Shown: positions 53,836 through 63,214 of the stretch, piece after piece
Position numbering within the stretch: position 1 is the stretch's first letter
Layout: every line of letters begins with the position of its first letter
Assembly: GCA_018242215.1 (NCBI GenBank)
Contig: JAFECG010000018.1
Span: 124,001-188,000, forward strand
Reading direction: 5' to 3'
Length of the DNA stretch: 64,000 nucleotides
Source: Pseudomonadota bacterium
Lineage (GTDB): Bacteria; Pseudomonadota; Alphaproteobacteria; Rhizobiales; Hyphomicrobiaceae
Notes under the pieces: model-generated
The model's database searches: none
The model's input: the letters and a program-made list of their open reading frames with translations, nothing else
What the model was told of the DNA's origin: nothing
Translations under genes and position numbers: made by a program

Positions 53836-56559
53836 ATGCCGGAAGAACCCCGCGCGCCTGAGCGTCGGCCGTCTCCCGAGGCACTCCTCGAGGTGCTGAA
53901 ACGCGAGGATCGCCTGAGGGGACGGCTGAAGATCTTTCTCGGCGCCGCGCCAGGCGTCGGCAAGACTTACGAGATGCTGCGCACGGCGCGTGCCAAGGTC
54001 AGGGAGGGTGCCGACGTCGTTATTGGCGTCGTCGAGACGCACGGCCGAAAAGAGACGAAGGCCCTGTTGCGCGGTTTGGAGATCATTCCCCCTCGTCAGA
54101 TCGAATATAAGGGGCGAACACTTGAAGAGCTCGACATCGATGCCGTGCTCAGGCGGCGTCCTCAAATCGCATTGATCGATGAGTTGGCGCACACCAATCC
54201 GTTGTCGAGCCGGCATCCGAAACGCTATCTCGATGTCGAAGAGTTGCTCAACGAGGGTATCGACGTCTACACGACGATCAATATCCAGCATATCGACAGT
54301 CTCAATGATGTCGTCGCCCAAATCACCGGCGTTCGTGTTCGCGAAACCGTTCCGGATTCCATCCTGGCTCGGGCCGACGACGTCGAACTCGTCGATATTA
54401 CGCCAGAAGACCTCATCCAGCGGCTGAACGAGGGGAAAGTCTATGTTCCCGAGCAGGCGCGCCGGGCACTCGAGAATTTCTTTTCACCAGTGAATCTTAC
54501 GGCTCTGCGCGAACTGGCGTTGCGGCAGACGGCTGAGCGCGTCGATGATCAACTCGTCACACAGCTCCGTGCCAAAGCGATGTCAGGCCCTTGGGCAGCG
54601 TGCGAGCGTGTGCTTGTTTGCATCAACGAGGACATACGATCTCCCGGACTCGTGCGGTACTCAAAGAGGGCAGCAGATCGTCTGCACGCGCCTTGGACGG
54701 CTGTCACAATCGAAACGCGTCGGAGCCTCCGATTTTCCGACGCGGAGCGCAATCGTGTCTCGGAAGCCATGCGCCTTGCCGAACATCTTGGCGGAGAAAC
54801 TCTGACAATCCCAGGCAGCTCGCGGACAGTGGCTGACGATATCATTGCTTATGCGCGGGCTCACAACGTCACGCAGATCATCATCGGCAAATCGGAACGA
54901 CCGAGGTGGTTTGAGATTCTTTACGGCTCCGTCGTCCACGATCTCGTCCGGCAATCGGGTGACATCAGTGTTCACGTGATTTCCGGACAGCAACTTCCGT
55001 CGGAGCCAGCGGCTCCGCAGCTGGTTCGAACGGCGAAAGACGAAAGGCCGGAGCACCCAATCGACTATCTCATCACGTTCTTGGCGGTCGGAGCGGCGCT
55101 GGCTCTTGCTTGGATGCTCGAACCCTGGATCGGGGTAGAAAGCGTCGATCTCGTTATTCTGACGGCGATCGTGGGAGTAGCAGCAAAATTCGGGATCGGA
55201 CCCTCTCTCGTCGCAAGCGTCACCGGCTCGCTCCTCTACAACTATTTCTTCTTGCCTCCGCTTTTCACCTTTACGATCACGGATGCAAAGAATGTCGCCG
55301 CGTTCCTGTCCTTCGCAATCGTTTCGATCATTGTTTCCAACATTGCGGCACGCTTGCGAAGCCAGACGGTGATTGCCGTTAATCGGGCAAGCACAACAGA
55401 GTCACTCTATGGGTTCAGCCGTAAGCTCGCGGGCACGGGAACGCTCGATGATGTTCTCTGGGCGACCGTTTTTCAGATCGCATCGATGCTCAAAGTGCGC
55501 GTCGTTCTGCTGCTGCCAGAGAACGGGTCCATAGCCGTCAAAGCTGGCTATCCGCCGGAAGACACTCTCGACCCTTCCGACATCGCCGCGGCAACATGGG
55601 CCTGGACCAATGATCGCCCTGCAGGTCGGGGATCGGATACACTTCCCGGATCGCATCGCTTATTTCTACCGTTGCGGACGGCGCGCGGAATTGTCGGTGT
55701 TGTCGGGATCGATAGCGACAGACCCGGCCCGCTGCTGACCCCGGACCAGAGACGTCTCTTCGATGCTCTTGTCAACCAAGGTGCGCTGGCGATCGAGCGC
55801 GTGCATCTGGTCGAAGACATCGAACAGGCGAAACGCAGCATCGAAACGGAACGTCTTAGGGCTGCACTTCTGACCTCGTTATCTCACGATCTCAAGACTC
55901 CGCTCGCTGCCATTCTCGGCGCAGCAACCACAATGCGCGATCTTTCAGACAAATTCGATGCGGATGCCCGCGCAGATTTGCTATCGACGATTGTCGACGA
56001 GTCGGAGCGATTGAACAGGTTCATTGCCAACCTGCTGGACATGACGAAGCTGGAGGCTGGCGCGATCATTGCGAAAGCCGAAGTTCATGATGTTGCCGAA
56101 GTGATCGATGCGGCGCTGAAAAGAGCGAAGAAGATCCTGAGCCACCACCAAATCCAATATAATGCATCGGCCGTTCCCCTGAAGGTCAAAGCCGACCCTG
56201 TTCTTCTCGAACAAGTTCTTTTCAATATCCTCGACAACGCGGGGAAATACGCGCCGGACGGAACGACAATTCAGATCGACACCTGGCAAGATTTCGATCG
56301 AATCGTTATTCAGATTCGAGATGAGGGTGCGGGAATTCCAGAAAGTGATCTGGAAAGAATTTTTGATAAGTTCTATCGCGCGATCAAAGCGGATCGCGTG
56401 CGTGCCGGAACGGGACTTGGCTTGCCTATTTCACGCGGATTCGTGGAAATCATGGGCGGAACGATAAAGGCGTCCAACAGGACTGACCGCAGCGGTGCGG
56501 TGATGACCATAACATTGCCCGCCCCTGCGCAATCCGAAACGCTGGACAACGCCGCATGA
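53836..56559 (+). CDS. kdpD: Sensor histidine kinase KdpD
   Basis: 907 residues, full length. In order: the KdpD N-terminal domain with Walker A GAAPGVGKT (36-44) and Walker B-like ALIDELAHTNP, a universal-stress-like domain (about 250-370), four close membrane spans (about 405-510), a GAF domain (about 530-650), the HisKA H-box SLSHDLKTPLAA (H684) and the ATPase domain with DNAGKYAPDG and GTGLGLPISRG. It senses low potassium and turgor and phosphorylates KdpE. In E. coli, non-phosphorylated EIIA-Ntr binds KdpD and stimulates it, which is relevant to the PtsN-like gene behind kdpE. The stop overlaps the kdpE start. Confidence 0.98.
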   Translation: MPEEPRAPERRPSPEALLEVLKREDRLRGRLKIFLGAAPGVGKTYEMLRTARAKVREGADVVIGVVETHGRKETKALLRGLEIIPPRQIEYKGRTLEELDIDAVLRRRPQIALIDELAHTNPLSSRHPKRYLDVEELLNEGIDVYTTINIQHIDSLNDVVAQITGVRVRETVPDSILARADDVELVDITPEDLIQRLNEGKVYVPEQARRALENFFSPVNLTALRELALRQTAERVDDQLVTQLRAKAMSGPWAACERVLVCINEDIRSPGLVRYSKRAADRLHAPWTAVTIETRRSLRFSDAERNRVSEAMRLAEHLGGETLTIPGSSRTVADDIIAYARAHNVTQIIIGKSERPRWFEILYGSVVHDLVRQSGDISVHVISGQQLPSEPAAPQLVRTAKDERPEHPIDYLITFLAVGAALALAWMLEPWIGVESVDLVILTAIVGVAAKFGIGPSLVASVTGSLLYNYFFLPPLFTFTITDAKNVAAFLSFAIVSIIVSNIAARLRSQTVIAVNRASTTESLYGFSRKLAGTGTLDDVLWATVFQIASMLKVRVVLLLPENGSIAVKAGYPPEDTLDPSDIAAATWAWTNDRPAGRGSDTLPGSHRLFLPLRTARGIVGVVGIDSDRPGPLLTPDQRRLFDALVNQGALAIERVHLVEDIEQAKRSIETERLRAALLTSLSHDLKTPLAAILGAATTMRDLSDKFDADARADLLSTIVDESERLNRFIANLLDMTKLEAGAIIAKAEVHDVAEVIDAALKRAKKILSHHQIQYNASAVPLKVKADPVLLEQVLFNILDNAGKYAPDGTTIQIDTWQDFDRIVIQIRDEGAGIPESDLERIFDKFYRAIKADRVRAGTGLGLPISRGFVEIMGGTIKASNRTDRSGAVMTITLPAPAQSETLDNAA

Positions 56560-57245
56560 GTGCGCCGCCAATCAAAGTTCTAGTTGTCGATGATGAGCCG
56601 CCCATCCGCAAGCTTTTGCGAATGGGCCTTGCCACGCAAGGCTATCAAGTAATCGATGCTCCAAGTGCGCGGAAGGCTCTTGAGCTGATGGCACAGAAGC
56701 CCGATCTCGTTATCCTCGATCTTGGCCTGCCGGATATGCAAGGTATGGATCTTCTGCGCTCCATTCGCGATCAGAACGAGGCCGTTCCGATTGTGGTACT
56801 GTCCAGTCGCGCCGATGAGACGGCCAAGGTGCAAGCGTTAGATTTCGGCGCGGACGATTACATCACGAAGCCATTTGGTATAAATGAACTCCTCGCACGG
56901 ATAAGAGCCGCGCTTCGTCACCAACTTCAAATTCAAGGCGAGCGGCCAATCTTTCATGTCGGCGAGCTATCGGTTGATCTCGTGCGTCGGATAGTCAAGC
57001 TCGGGGATCGCGAGGTAAAGCTATCTCCGAAAGAATACGATCTGCTACGCCTCTTCGTTCAGCACGCCGGTAAAGTTCTGACCCACAACTTTCTCTTGCG
57101 CGAGCTTTGGGATCCATCCGCAGATTCCCAATACGTTCGGGTCTACGTTGCTCAATTGAGACAGAAAATCGAACCGCATCCGAACAGCCCGGAATACATC
57201 TTAACGGAAACAGGCGTAGGGTACCGACTGCGTGTTCCCGATTGA
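56556..57245 (+). CDS. kdpE: Response regulator KdpE
   Basis: 229 residues of the OmpR/PhoB class. The receiver has the acidic pair in VVDDEPPIRK, the phosphorylated Asp D55 (VILDLGLPD) and the Lys in DYITKPFG. The winged helix ends LTETGVGYRLRVPD. It activates kdpFABC transcription when potassium is low. It overlaps kdpD by 4 bp and precedes the EIIA-like gene by 10 bp. Confidence 0.98.
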   Translation: MSAPPIKVLVVDDEPPIRKLLRMGLATQGYQVIDAPSARKALELMAQKPDLVILDLGLPDMQGMDLLRSIRDQNEAVPIVVLSSRADETAKVQALDFGADDYITKPFGINELLARIRAALRHQLQIQGERPIFHVGELSVDLVRRIVKLGDREVKLSPKEYDLLRLFVQHAGKVLTHNFLLRELWDPSADSQYVRVYVAQLRQKIEPHPNSPEYILTETGVGYRLRVPD

Positions 57246-57255
57246 AGTAAAAGCA

Positions 57256-57723
57256 ATGTCTGACACTGCCCCAGTCATGAAGATTAAAAGTTTTCTACGT
57301 CCGGAAAGCGTGCTTATCGATCTGCGCGTGCCGGATAAACCAGCGCTTCTGCGTGCGCTCGCCCAGGTGGCTGCAAACACGGTCCATGTTTCCTCGGAGT
57401 CCGTCTTCACTGAGATTGCAAGAAGAGAGGAGCTTGGTTCAACGGGAATTGGCGAGGGCGTTGCAATTCCACATGCGCGCGTGGCTGGAGTCGAGAAGGC
57501 ATTTGCTCTGGCAGCGCGGCTGAGGCCGCCCGTCAATTTCGACTCGATCGACGGCCGGCCGGTAGATCTCGTGTTTCTGTTGGTCGCTCCGCAGTCCTCG
57601 AATACAGAACATTTAAACCTCTTGGCAGCGGTATCGCGAAAACTGCGTGATCGCTCGGTTGTCGAGCAGCTTCGAACCAGCGTCGATGCCGAAGATTTCT
57701 ATCGTGCATTAACTGCGGAATAG
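57256..57723 (+). CDS. Second EIIA-Ntr-like (PtsN) protein in the kdp operon
   Basis: 155 residues from ATG 57256 (MSDTAPVMKIKSFLRP); a GTG at 57232 inside kdpE is the alternative. The EIIA fold and the phosphorylation site GEGVAIPHARV (H73) are intact, as is the later VFLLVAPQSSNTEHLNLLA. It differs from the ptsN at 24129 in most positions outside the motif, so it is a paralogue, not a copy. Position directly behind kdpE suggests a dedicated PTS input to KdpD/KdpE, as E. coli PtsN is known to bind KdpD. This is inferred. Confidence 0.9.
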   Translation: MSDTAPVMKIKSFLRPESVLIDLRVPDKPALLRALAQVAANTVHVSSESVFTEIARREELGSTGIGEGVAIPHARVAGVEKAFALAARLRPPVNFDSIDGRPVDLVFLLVAPQSSNTEHLNLLAAVSRKLRDRSVVEQLRTSVDAEDFYRALTAE

Positions 57724-57798
57724 CCGGGCTTAGGAAGACGCGAAGCTCGGCCGCTGAGCGTTTGAGACGCCGGACGATCCCGCTGACATCGATGAGCT

Positions 57799-58521
57799 TT
57801 AGATGGAGCGCTGGTTGACCCGCCGTGATAATTCCTCGGCGCTTTCCTTGCGCTCGCTGTAGCGATCAACCAGGTATGCCGCTCGGTCTCTTGTGAGGAG
57901 AGTGAATTTCACAAGCTCCTCCATGACGTCGACGACACGGTCATAATAGGAGGATGGTCTCATACGGCCATTTTCATCGAATTCCTGAAAGGCTTTCGCC
58001 ACCGAGGATTGGTTGGGAATCGTAATCATCCGCATCCAGCGGCCAAGAACCCGCATCTGGTTCACGGCATTGAAGGATTGGGAACCGCCACTGACCTGCA
58101 TAACGGCTAAGGTCTTGCCCTGCGATGGCCGGATAGCGCCAACCGATAGCGGTATCCAGTCGATCTGGGATTTCATCACCCCGCTCATTGCACCGTGGCG
58201 TTCCGGTGAACACCATACCTGGCCTTCCGACCATGTGGCGAGTTCGCGGAGCTCGTGCACTTTGGGGTGATTGTCTGGCGCGCCATCGGGAAGCGGCAAA
58301 CCATGTGGGTCATAGGTCCTCGTCTCGGCGCCGAAATGCTGAAGAAGCCGAGCTGCCTCCATCGTGAGGAAGCGGCTGTATGATCTTTCCCGAAGCGAGC
58401 CATAGAGGAGAAGGATACGCGGTTTGTGGGTGGCGGTGGCGGCCAACTTCTCGCCGGCCGGGATGTGAAGATGGTCGCGGACGACGTTGTGTAGGTCGCC
58501 CATAGCATTTTTGCTCATCAC
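57799..58521 (-). CDS. arsH: ArsH, NADPH-dependent FMN reductase of the arsenic operon
   Basis: 240 residues. The flavodoxin-like fold has the FMN phosphate loop [20 protein letters not shown] and the ArsH feature [21 protein letters not shown]. ArsH oxidises trivalent organoarsenicals and reduces flavin or quinones. It is the last gene of arsR-arsC-acr3-arsH, 67 bp after acr3. Confidence 0.95.
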   Translation of the reverse strand: MMSKNAMGDLHNVVRDHLHIPAGEKLAATATHKPRILLLYGSLRERSYSRFLTMEAARLLQHFGAETRTYDPHGLPLPDGAPDNHPKVHELRELATWSEGQVWCSPERHGAMSGVMKSQIDWIPLSVGAIRPSQGKTLAVMQVSGGSQSFNAVNQMRVLGRWMRMITIPNQSSVAKAFQEFDENGRMRPSSYYDRVVDVMEELVKFTLLTRDRAAYLVDRYSERKESAEELSRRVNQRSI

Positions 58522-58588
58522 TCAAGTTCCGTACGGGTCTGCGCCATACCGCAAGCGCGATTGTAAGGGATGGCCATGGATGTTGGAT

Positions 58589-59653
58589 TCATCCGGGCAT
58601 TTTGGCGGCAGCAGAGCGTCCGTGCACCGCTGCTCCTGACTCATACCAGCCACGCGACGAATTGACGATTTTAACGACGGACAACATCACGGGTACCTCG
58701 ATCAATACGCCGACGACCGTCGCCAGGGCGGCGCCGGAATTGAAGCCGAAAAGGCTGATGGCGGCGGCCACCGCTAATTCGAAGAAATTGCTGGCGCCGA
58801 TCAATGCCGAAGGGCCAGCCACGCAATGAGCCTCACCAGCAACGCGGTTCAACACATAGGCGAGGCCAGCGTTGAAATACACCTGGATCAGAATTGGCAC
58901 CGCCAGCATAGCTATGATGAGCGGTTGCCCTAGAATCTGCTCACCTTGGAAACCGAAAAGCAAAATAAGTGTCGAGAGCAACGCAAGCAACGACAACGGC
59001 TGTAAGCGCTGGAGCAATCGATTCAGGGCCGCTTCTCCGCCGTTGAACAAAACACTGCGACGAATCATTTGCGCGATGAATACCGGAACGACGATATAAA
59101 GTGCCACGGATAGCATCAACGTGTGCCATGGCACCGTAATCGCGGAAATTCCGAGCAGCAGCCCGACGATCGGTGCGAAGGCGAATATCATGATCACGTC
59201 GTTGAGTGCGACCTGACTCAGAGTGAAGTGTGGCTCTCCATCCGAGAGATTGCTCCAAACGAACACCATCGCGGTGCATGGCGCAGCGGCCAGAAGAACC
59301 AGTCCCGCGATGTAACTGTTGATCTGGTCGGGCGGCAAATATGGTCGGAAGAGCCAGCCAACGAAGATCCAGGCGAGGAGGGCCATGGAAAACGGCTTGA
59401 CCGCCCAGTTAATAAGAAGAGTAACGCCGATGCCCCGCCAATGATCTTTGACCTTCGCAAGCGCCGCGAAGTCGATCTTCACGAGCATGGGGATGATCAT
59501 CAGCCAAATCAGCAGTGCGACCGGGAAGTTGACCTTCGCGATTTCCGCCGTTCCCACGGCTTGAAAAAAGTCTGGAAAGAAGTGGCCGAGTGCGATGCCA
59601 ATGACGATGCAAAGTCCTACCCAGACCGTCAAATAGCGTTCAAAGGTGGACAC
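58589..59653 (-). CDS. acr3: ACR3-type arsenite efflux permease
   Basis: 354 residues with ten spans. The conserved Cys region is present (LLAAAPCTAMVFVWSNLSDG), as is FALAVAAAISLFGFNSGAAL near the end. Acr3 exports arsenite; it is not related to ArsB. It follows arsC with a gap of 2 bp, so the two are co-translated. The gene stands in a leftward operon with arsR at its head. Confidence 0.96.
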   Translation of the reverse strand: MSTFERYLTVWVGLCIVIGIALGHFFPDFFQAVGTAEIAKVNFPVALLIWLMIIPMLVKIDFAALAKVKDHWRGIGVTLLINWAVKPFSMALLAWIFVGWLFRPYLPPDQINSYIAGLVLLAAAPCTAMVFVWSNLSDGEPHFTLSQVALNDVIMIFAFAPIVGLLLGISAITVPWHTLMLSVALYIVVPVFIAQMIRRSVLFNGGEAALNRLLQRLQPLSLLALLSTLILLFGFQGEQILGQPLIIAMLAVPILIQVYFNAGLAYVLNRVAGEAHCVAGPSALIGASNFFELAVAAAISLFGFNSGAALATVVGVLIEVPVMLSVVKIVNSSRGWYESGAAVHGRSAAAKMPG

Positions 59654-59655
59654 GT

Positions 59656-60174
59656 TCAGGCCTTCTCGGAGATTGGCGCTTTCGAGCGGCCGATCGCATC
59701 CAAGTGCTTTTTCAAGCTGAGTTCATCGAGGGACGCGAGCGGAAGGCTGGTGAAGATGCCGATGCGGTTATTGAGCATGCGATAAGTGTCGGCAAAGGCC
59801 AGGGCGCGTTGGGTCTCATCGCCTTGTGCTTCGGCAGGGTCAGGAAGCCCCCAATGGGCCGTCATTGGCTGCCCGGGCCAGATCGGACAGACCTCATTGG
59901 CGGCATTGTCGCAAACCGTGAAGACGAAATCGAGCTCAGGTGCACCGGGTGCGGTGAACTCTTCCCATGATTTGGAGCGCAACCCGCTAGTTTCGTAATT
60001 CAGCTTGTTGAGGAGATTGATGGCGAGCGGATGGACTTCGCCTTTCGGCATACTGCCGGCGCTATAGCCTTTGAATTTGCCCTCGCCGATGCGATCGATT
60101 ATTGCCTCGGCAATGATCGAGCGAGCCGAATTTCCCGTGCACAGAAAAAGCACGTTGAACGGACGATCTGTCAT
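59656..60174 (-). CDS. arsC: Arsenate reductase ArsC, low-molecular-weight phosphatase type
   Basis: 172 residues. The P-loop is CTGNSARS within LFLCTGNSARSIIAEA, and the general acid region FTVCDNAANEVCPIWPG is present. It reduces arsenate to arsenite, using the fold of tyrosine phosphatases; the C-terminal 35 residues are a polar extension beyond the domain. The start overlaps the arsR stop by ATGA. Confidence 0.94.
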   Translation of the reverse strand: MTDRPFNVLFLCTGNSARSIIAEAIIDRIGEGKFKGYSAGSMPKGEVHPLAINLLNKLNYETSGLRSKSWEEFTAPGAPELDFVFTVCDNAANEVCPIWPGQPMTAHWGLPDPAEAQGDETQRALAFADTYRMLNNRIGIFTSLPLASLDELSLKKHLDAIGRSKAPISEKA

Positions 60175-60518
60175 TTCGCTTCTCCCTTACACAACCTGCG
60201 CGCTTTTCGGATCGTGGAGCCGCAAAGCTCCGGCTGACCTTGGCAGCAATCCTCGGTAAGGAAGCTCAACAGCTGCCGCATCTTTTCGAAATGCACAGCG
60301 TAACGAATGTAGCGGCCAACGCGCGTCGCGTGGATGAGGCCGGCGCGATCCAGTTCCTTGAGGTGAAACGAGCCTCCCGTCGGCGTTGCACCGACGGCTT
60401 CCGCGATCTCGCCGGCCGATAATCCAGACGGACCTGCCTTGACGAGGAGGCGGAAAATAGCAAGGCGTTGATCATTGGCCAGCGCGGCAAGGCAAATTAC
60501 GGCATCTTTGCTGTTCAT
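60171..60518 (-). CDS. arsR: Arsenic-responsive repressor ArsR
   Basis: 115 residues. The winged helix-turn-helix (SAGEIAEAVGATPTGGSFHLKELDRAG) lacks the usual metal-binding CVCDL motif. Instead, cysteines stand near the C-terminus: C91, C92 and C99 (EDCCQGQPELCGS). This C-terminal pattern is like that of the Acidithiobacillus ferrooxidans ArsR, which binds arsenite at a C-terminal Cys triad. It should repress its own operon. arsC overlaps its stop. Confidence 0.94.
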   Translation of the reverse strand: MNSKDAVICLAALANDQRLAIFRLLVKAGPSGLSAGEIAEAVGATPTGGSFHLKELDRAGLIHATRVGRYIRYAVHFEKMRQLLSFLTEDCCQGQPELCGSTIRKARRLCKGEAK

Positions 60519-60652
60519 AATTTACACAATACGACAATTATTGAAATGTGCAATTGTTTTTTGCGGGCGGGTGTACGCTTCATTGTATCTTGCGGAGGTG
60601 GCATCAAAGGGAATGCAATTGGGGGCGAAGGAGGCTGAGGCTGCAAACCAAT

Positions 60653-62095
60653 TTAGAAGGAGCCGAACATCGAGCCCAGCAGGATCACGGCGGCCAAAGC
60701 CAAAATTGCGCCGACAATCCCGACCATGACGATATCGAAATAGCTCTCGCCATGAGTGGAACCGCAGACGGCAAGGAGCGAAACGACAGCTCCATTGTGG
60801 GGCAGGCTATCAAGTGTACCGGAACCGATTACAGCGACCCGATGCAAAAGTGCGGGATCGATCCCGTGCTGCGCTGCGAGGTCCATGTACGTCGGCCCGA
60901 GCGCATCGAGAGCGATCGTCAAGCCGCCCGACGCCGATCCGGTGAGCGCTGAAAGAATGTTCGTCGCCACCGCAAGGGAAACGAGCGGTCCTCCGCCGAT
61001 GGACAAAACCCAATCGCGCACCATCGAGAAAGCCGGAAGGGCCGCCACGACCGCGCCAAACCCCACGAGGCTTGCGACGCTGAAGGCGGGAAGGACGGAA
61101 GCGTTGGCCCCCGCATCGATGCTTTGGCGAAGGGACAGCAGCCGAGAGCGGTTGATGAAGACCAGCGTTATAATCGCGGCGAAAAGTGCGGTTACGACCG
61201 ACCATACGCCGCCGACCGATGCAATGGAGGTGGCGCCCCACTGGGGTTCGGCCAAAAACAAGGTATCAAGTCGCGGCAGAATGATTATCGACATGATAAA
61301 ATTGATGCCGACAACGACGATCAGGGGCAAAGCCGCCAAAACGATTGGAGGCAGCTCTTTGCTTTGACGCCCTTTATCGATCTCCGCCGGATCGAACTCG
61401 CGCGCTGTCGTCGCAAGCTCGCGCACGCGCTCATCATGCACCACATCGGCCATGTCTGTGGATGGAACGCGCACGGCCATCCGCGCGGACGAGTCTGCAC
61501 GCGTGAGCCACCACATACCGAAGCCCAGCATGATCGCTGAAGCGATCATCCCGAGCCCAGGGGCAGCAAATGGCGTCGTTCCGAAAAACGGCATCGGAAT
61601 TGCATTTTGAATAGCCGGCGTTCCCGGAAGTGCCGACATCGTAAACGTTGATGTTCCGAGAACGATCGCCGCCGGCATCAGGCGAAGGGGAACGCCAGCT
61701 GTGCTGAACAAAGCTCGCGCCATCGGCGCAAGAACGAAGAAAGCGACAAAAAGGCTGACGCCGCCATACGTCACGATCGCCCCGGCAAGCACAACCGCTA
61801 GGATTGCCCGCTTTTCTCCAAGCTGGCTTGTCATGAAAGCGGAAATGGCAGTCACAGAGCCGCTGTCTTCCATCAGCTTTCCAAAAAGCGCCCCGAGCAG
61901 GAAAATTGGAAAGAACTGGGCGAGAAAATGTGCTGCACTGCCCATAAAGGTCTGGGTCCAATGCGCGAGTAACGGTTCGCCAGAGAAAAGCGCGGCAATC
62001 AGAGCGGCGGAAGGCGCGAGCAGAAGCACGCTCCAGCCTCTGAAAGCCAGACAAATAAGAAGTCCGAGGCCGATAAGGATCCCGAGAAGACCCAT
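60653..62095 (-). CDS. GntP family permease
   Basis: 480 residues from ATG 62095. Twelve or more spans with GntP family features: SVLLLAPSAALIAALFSG, FFPIFLLGALFGKLMEDSG and TGSASGGLTIALDALGPTYM, and the C-terminal LDSLPHNGAVVSLLAVCG. The family imports gluconate or hydroxy acids with protons; this form resembles carriers for 3-hydroxybutyrate-like acids, but the substrate is unsure. It lies 4 bp after the patatin-like gene, on the same strand. Confidence 0.88.
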   Translation of the reverse strand: MGLLGILIGLGLLICLAFRGWSVLLLAPSAALIAALFSGEPLLAHWTQTFMGSAAHFLAQFFPIFLLGALFGKLMEDSGSVTAISAFMTSQLGEKRAILAVVLAGAIVTYGGVSLFVAFFVLAPMARALFSTAGVPLRLMPAAIVLGTSTFTMSALPGTPAIQNAIPMPFFGTTPFAAPGLGMIASAIMLGFGMWWLTRADSSARMAVRVPSTDMADVVHDERVRELATTAREFDPAEIDKGRQSKELPPIVLAALPLIVVVGINFIMSIIILPRLDTLFLAEPQWGATSIASVGGVWSVVTALFAAIITLVFINRSRLLSLRQSIDAGANASVLPAFSVASLVGFGAVVAALPAFSMVRDWVLSIGGGPLVSLAVATNILSALTGSASGGLTIALDALGPTYMDLAAQHGIDPALLHRVAVIGSGTLDSLPHNGAVVSLLAVCGSTHGESYFDIVMVGIVGAILALAAVILLGSMFGSF

Positions 62096-62099
62096 TGCG

Positions 62100-63152
62100 T
62101 CACACGCCTTCCAGCAAAACGTCGAGATCGAAAGAAGACGTTCTGCCCAAGCTGCCGCCATCCTCTCGCAAGAACGCGTCGGCGGCCCGGCGCCCTTCGT
62201 CGCGAAGCATGCACAGGAACTCCCATTCGGCGTTAAGCTTCGACGAATAGCCGAGTTTCAGCATTACATCGCTCGCGACGCGATGAATTCTCATGCCCGC
62301 CCAGAGCGCACCCTCGCAGTTGCCCGGATTAGCCACCTGCCGCATCATCGCAATCATGCGAAGTTCCTTCAGAAGAACTGCGTTGAAGGAAACCTCGTTG
62401 AGGCGATTGAGAATATCGCGCGCGGATTTGGGGATCTCCGGCCGCGATATCGGATTGATCTGGACCAGGATCGTATCCTTCGATGAACACTCGCGTATGA
62501 GCGGCGTAATGGTCGGATTGCCGGAATAGCCGCCATCCCAATAGCTTTCGCCGTCAATCTCGATCGCTTGAAACAGGCTCGGCAGACAGGCCGACGCCAA
62601 TAGGACATCGGACGTAATATCGGCGTTACGGAAGACGCGCCCTCGACCTGTGTGCACGTTTGTTGCCGTGACGAACAGCTTGATCGCCGCTTTCGCGAGT
62701 CGATCGAAATCAATGTTGCGCTTGAGAATGTCGTGAAGCGGATTCGCCCCGGCGATGTTTAGATCATAAGGGGAAACTAACCTCGACATTAGATCCATCG
62801 TGATGAAGGCCGGAGATGAATCCAGCGTCCAGCGGCCCATCATCACGTCGAATGGCGTCCGTTGAAACGGACTCAGCAATGCCGCACGCGAGACGTCCCG
62901 CCAATATTGCTCCAACGCCGCGCGAGCGCCTGCCGGACCATCGTTCTCGTATCCGTCAATCATGACGGCAGCATTCATCGCGCCAGCGGAAGTGCCGGAA
63001 ACGCCGTCAATCTTGAGCCAACTCTCTTCCAGCAGACGATCGAGCACGCCCCAGGTGAAGGCTCCATGAGAGCCTCCGCCCTGAAGTGCCAAGTCGATCA
63101 AGCAAGCATCACGCTCAGGCTCCTGTGGAGCGCGGTTCTGTTCGACTGCCAT
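62100..63152 (-). CDS. Patatin-like phospholipase
   Basis: 350 residues. The patatin domain shows the oxyanion loop LALQGGGSHGAFTWG, the nucleophile GTSAG (S55) and the catalytic Asp in WDGGYSGN (D206). The C-terminal 110 residues are helical without a known domain. Patatins hydrolyse acyl groups from phospholipids or lipid polymers; some bacterial ones depolymerise intracellular PHB. Co-transcription with a GntP carrier (gap 4 bp) would fit release and uptake of hydroxy acids, but this is inferred. Confidence 0.92.
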   Translation of the reverse strand: MAVEQNRAPQEPERDACLIDLALQGGGSHGAFTWGVLDRLLEESWLKIDGVSGTSAGAMNAAVMIDGYENDGPAGARAALEQYWRDVSRAALLSPFQRTPFDVMMGRWTLDSSPAFITMDLMSRLVSPYDLNIAGANPLHDILKRNIDFDRLAKAAIKLFVTATNVHTGRGRVFRNADITSDVLLASACLPSLFQAIEIDGESYWDGGYSGNPTITPLIRECSSKDTILVQINPISRPEIPKSARDILNRLNEVSFNAVLLKELRMIAMMRQVANPGNCEGALWAGMRIHRVASDVMLKLGYSSKLNAEWEFLCMLRDEGRRAADAFLREDGGSLGRTSSFDLDVLLEGV

Positions 63153-63214
63153 TACCGCTCACGTTCAACCCGAGAGCTACGCTTCGGCGACCTTCGCCGT
63201 CTTCATTGTATTCG

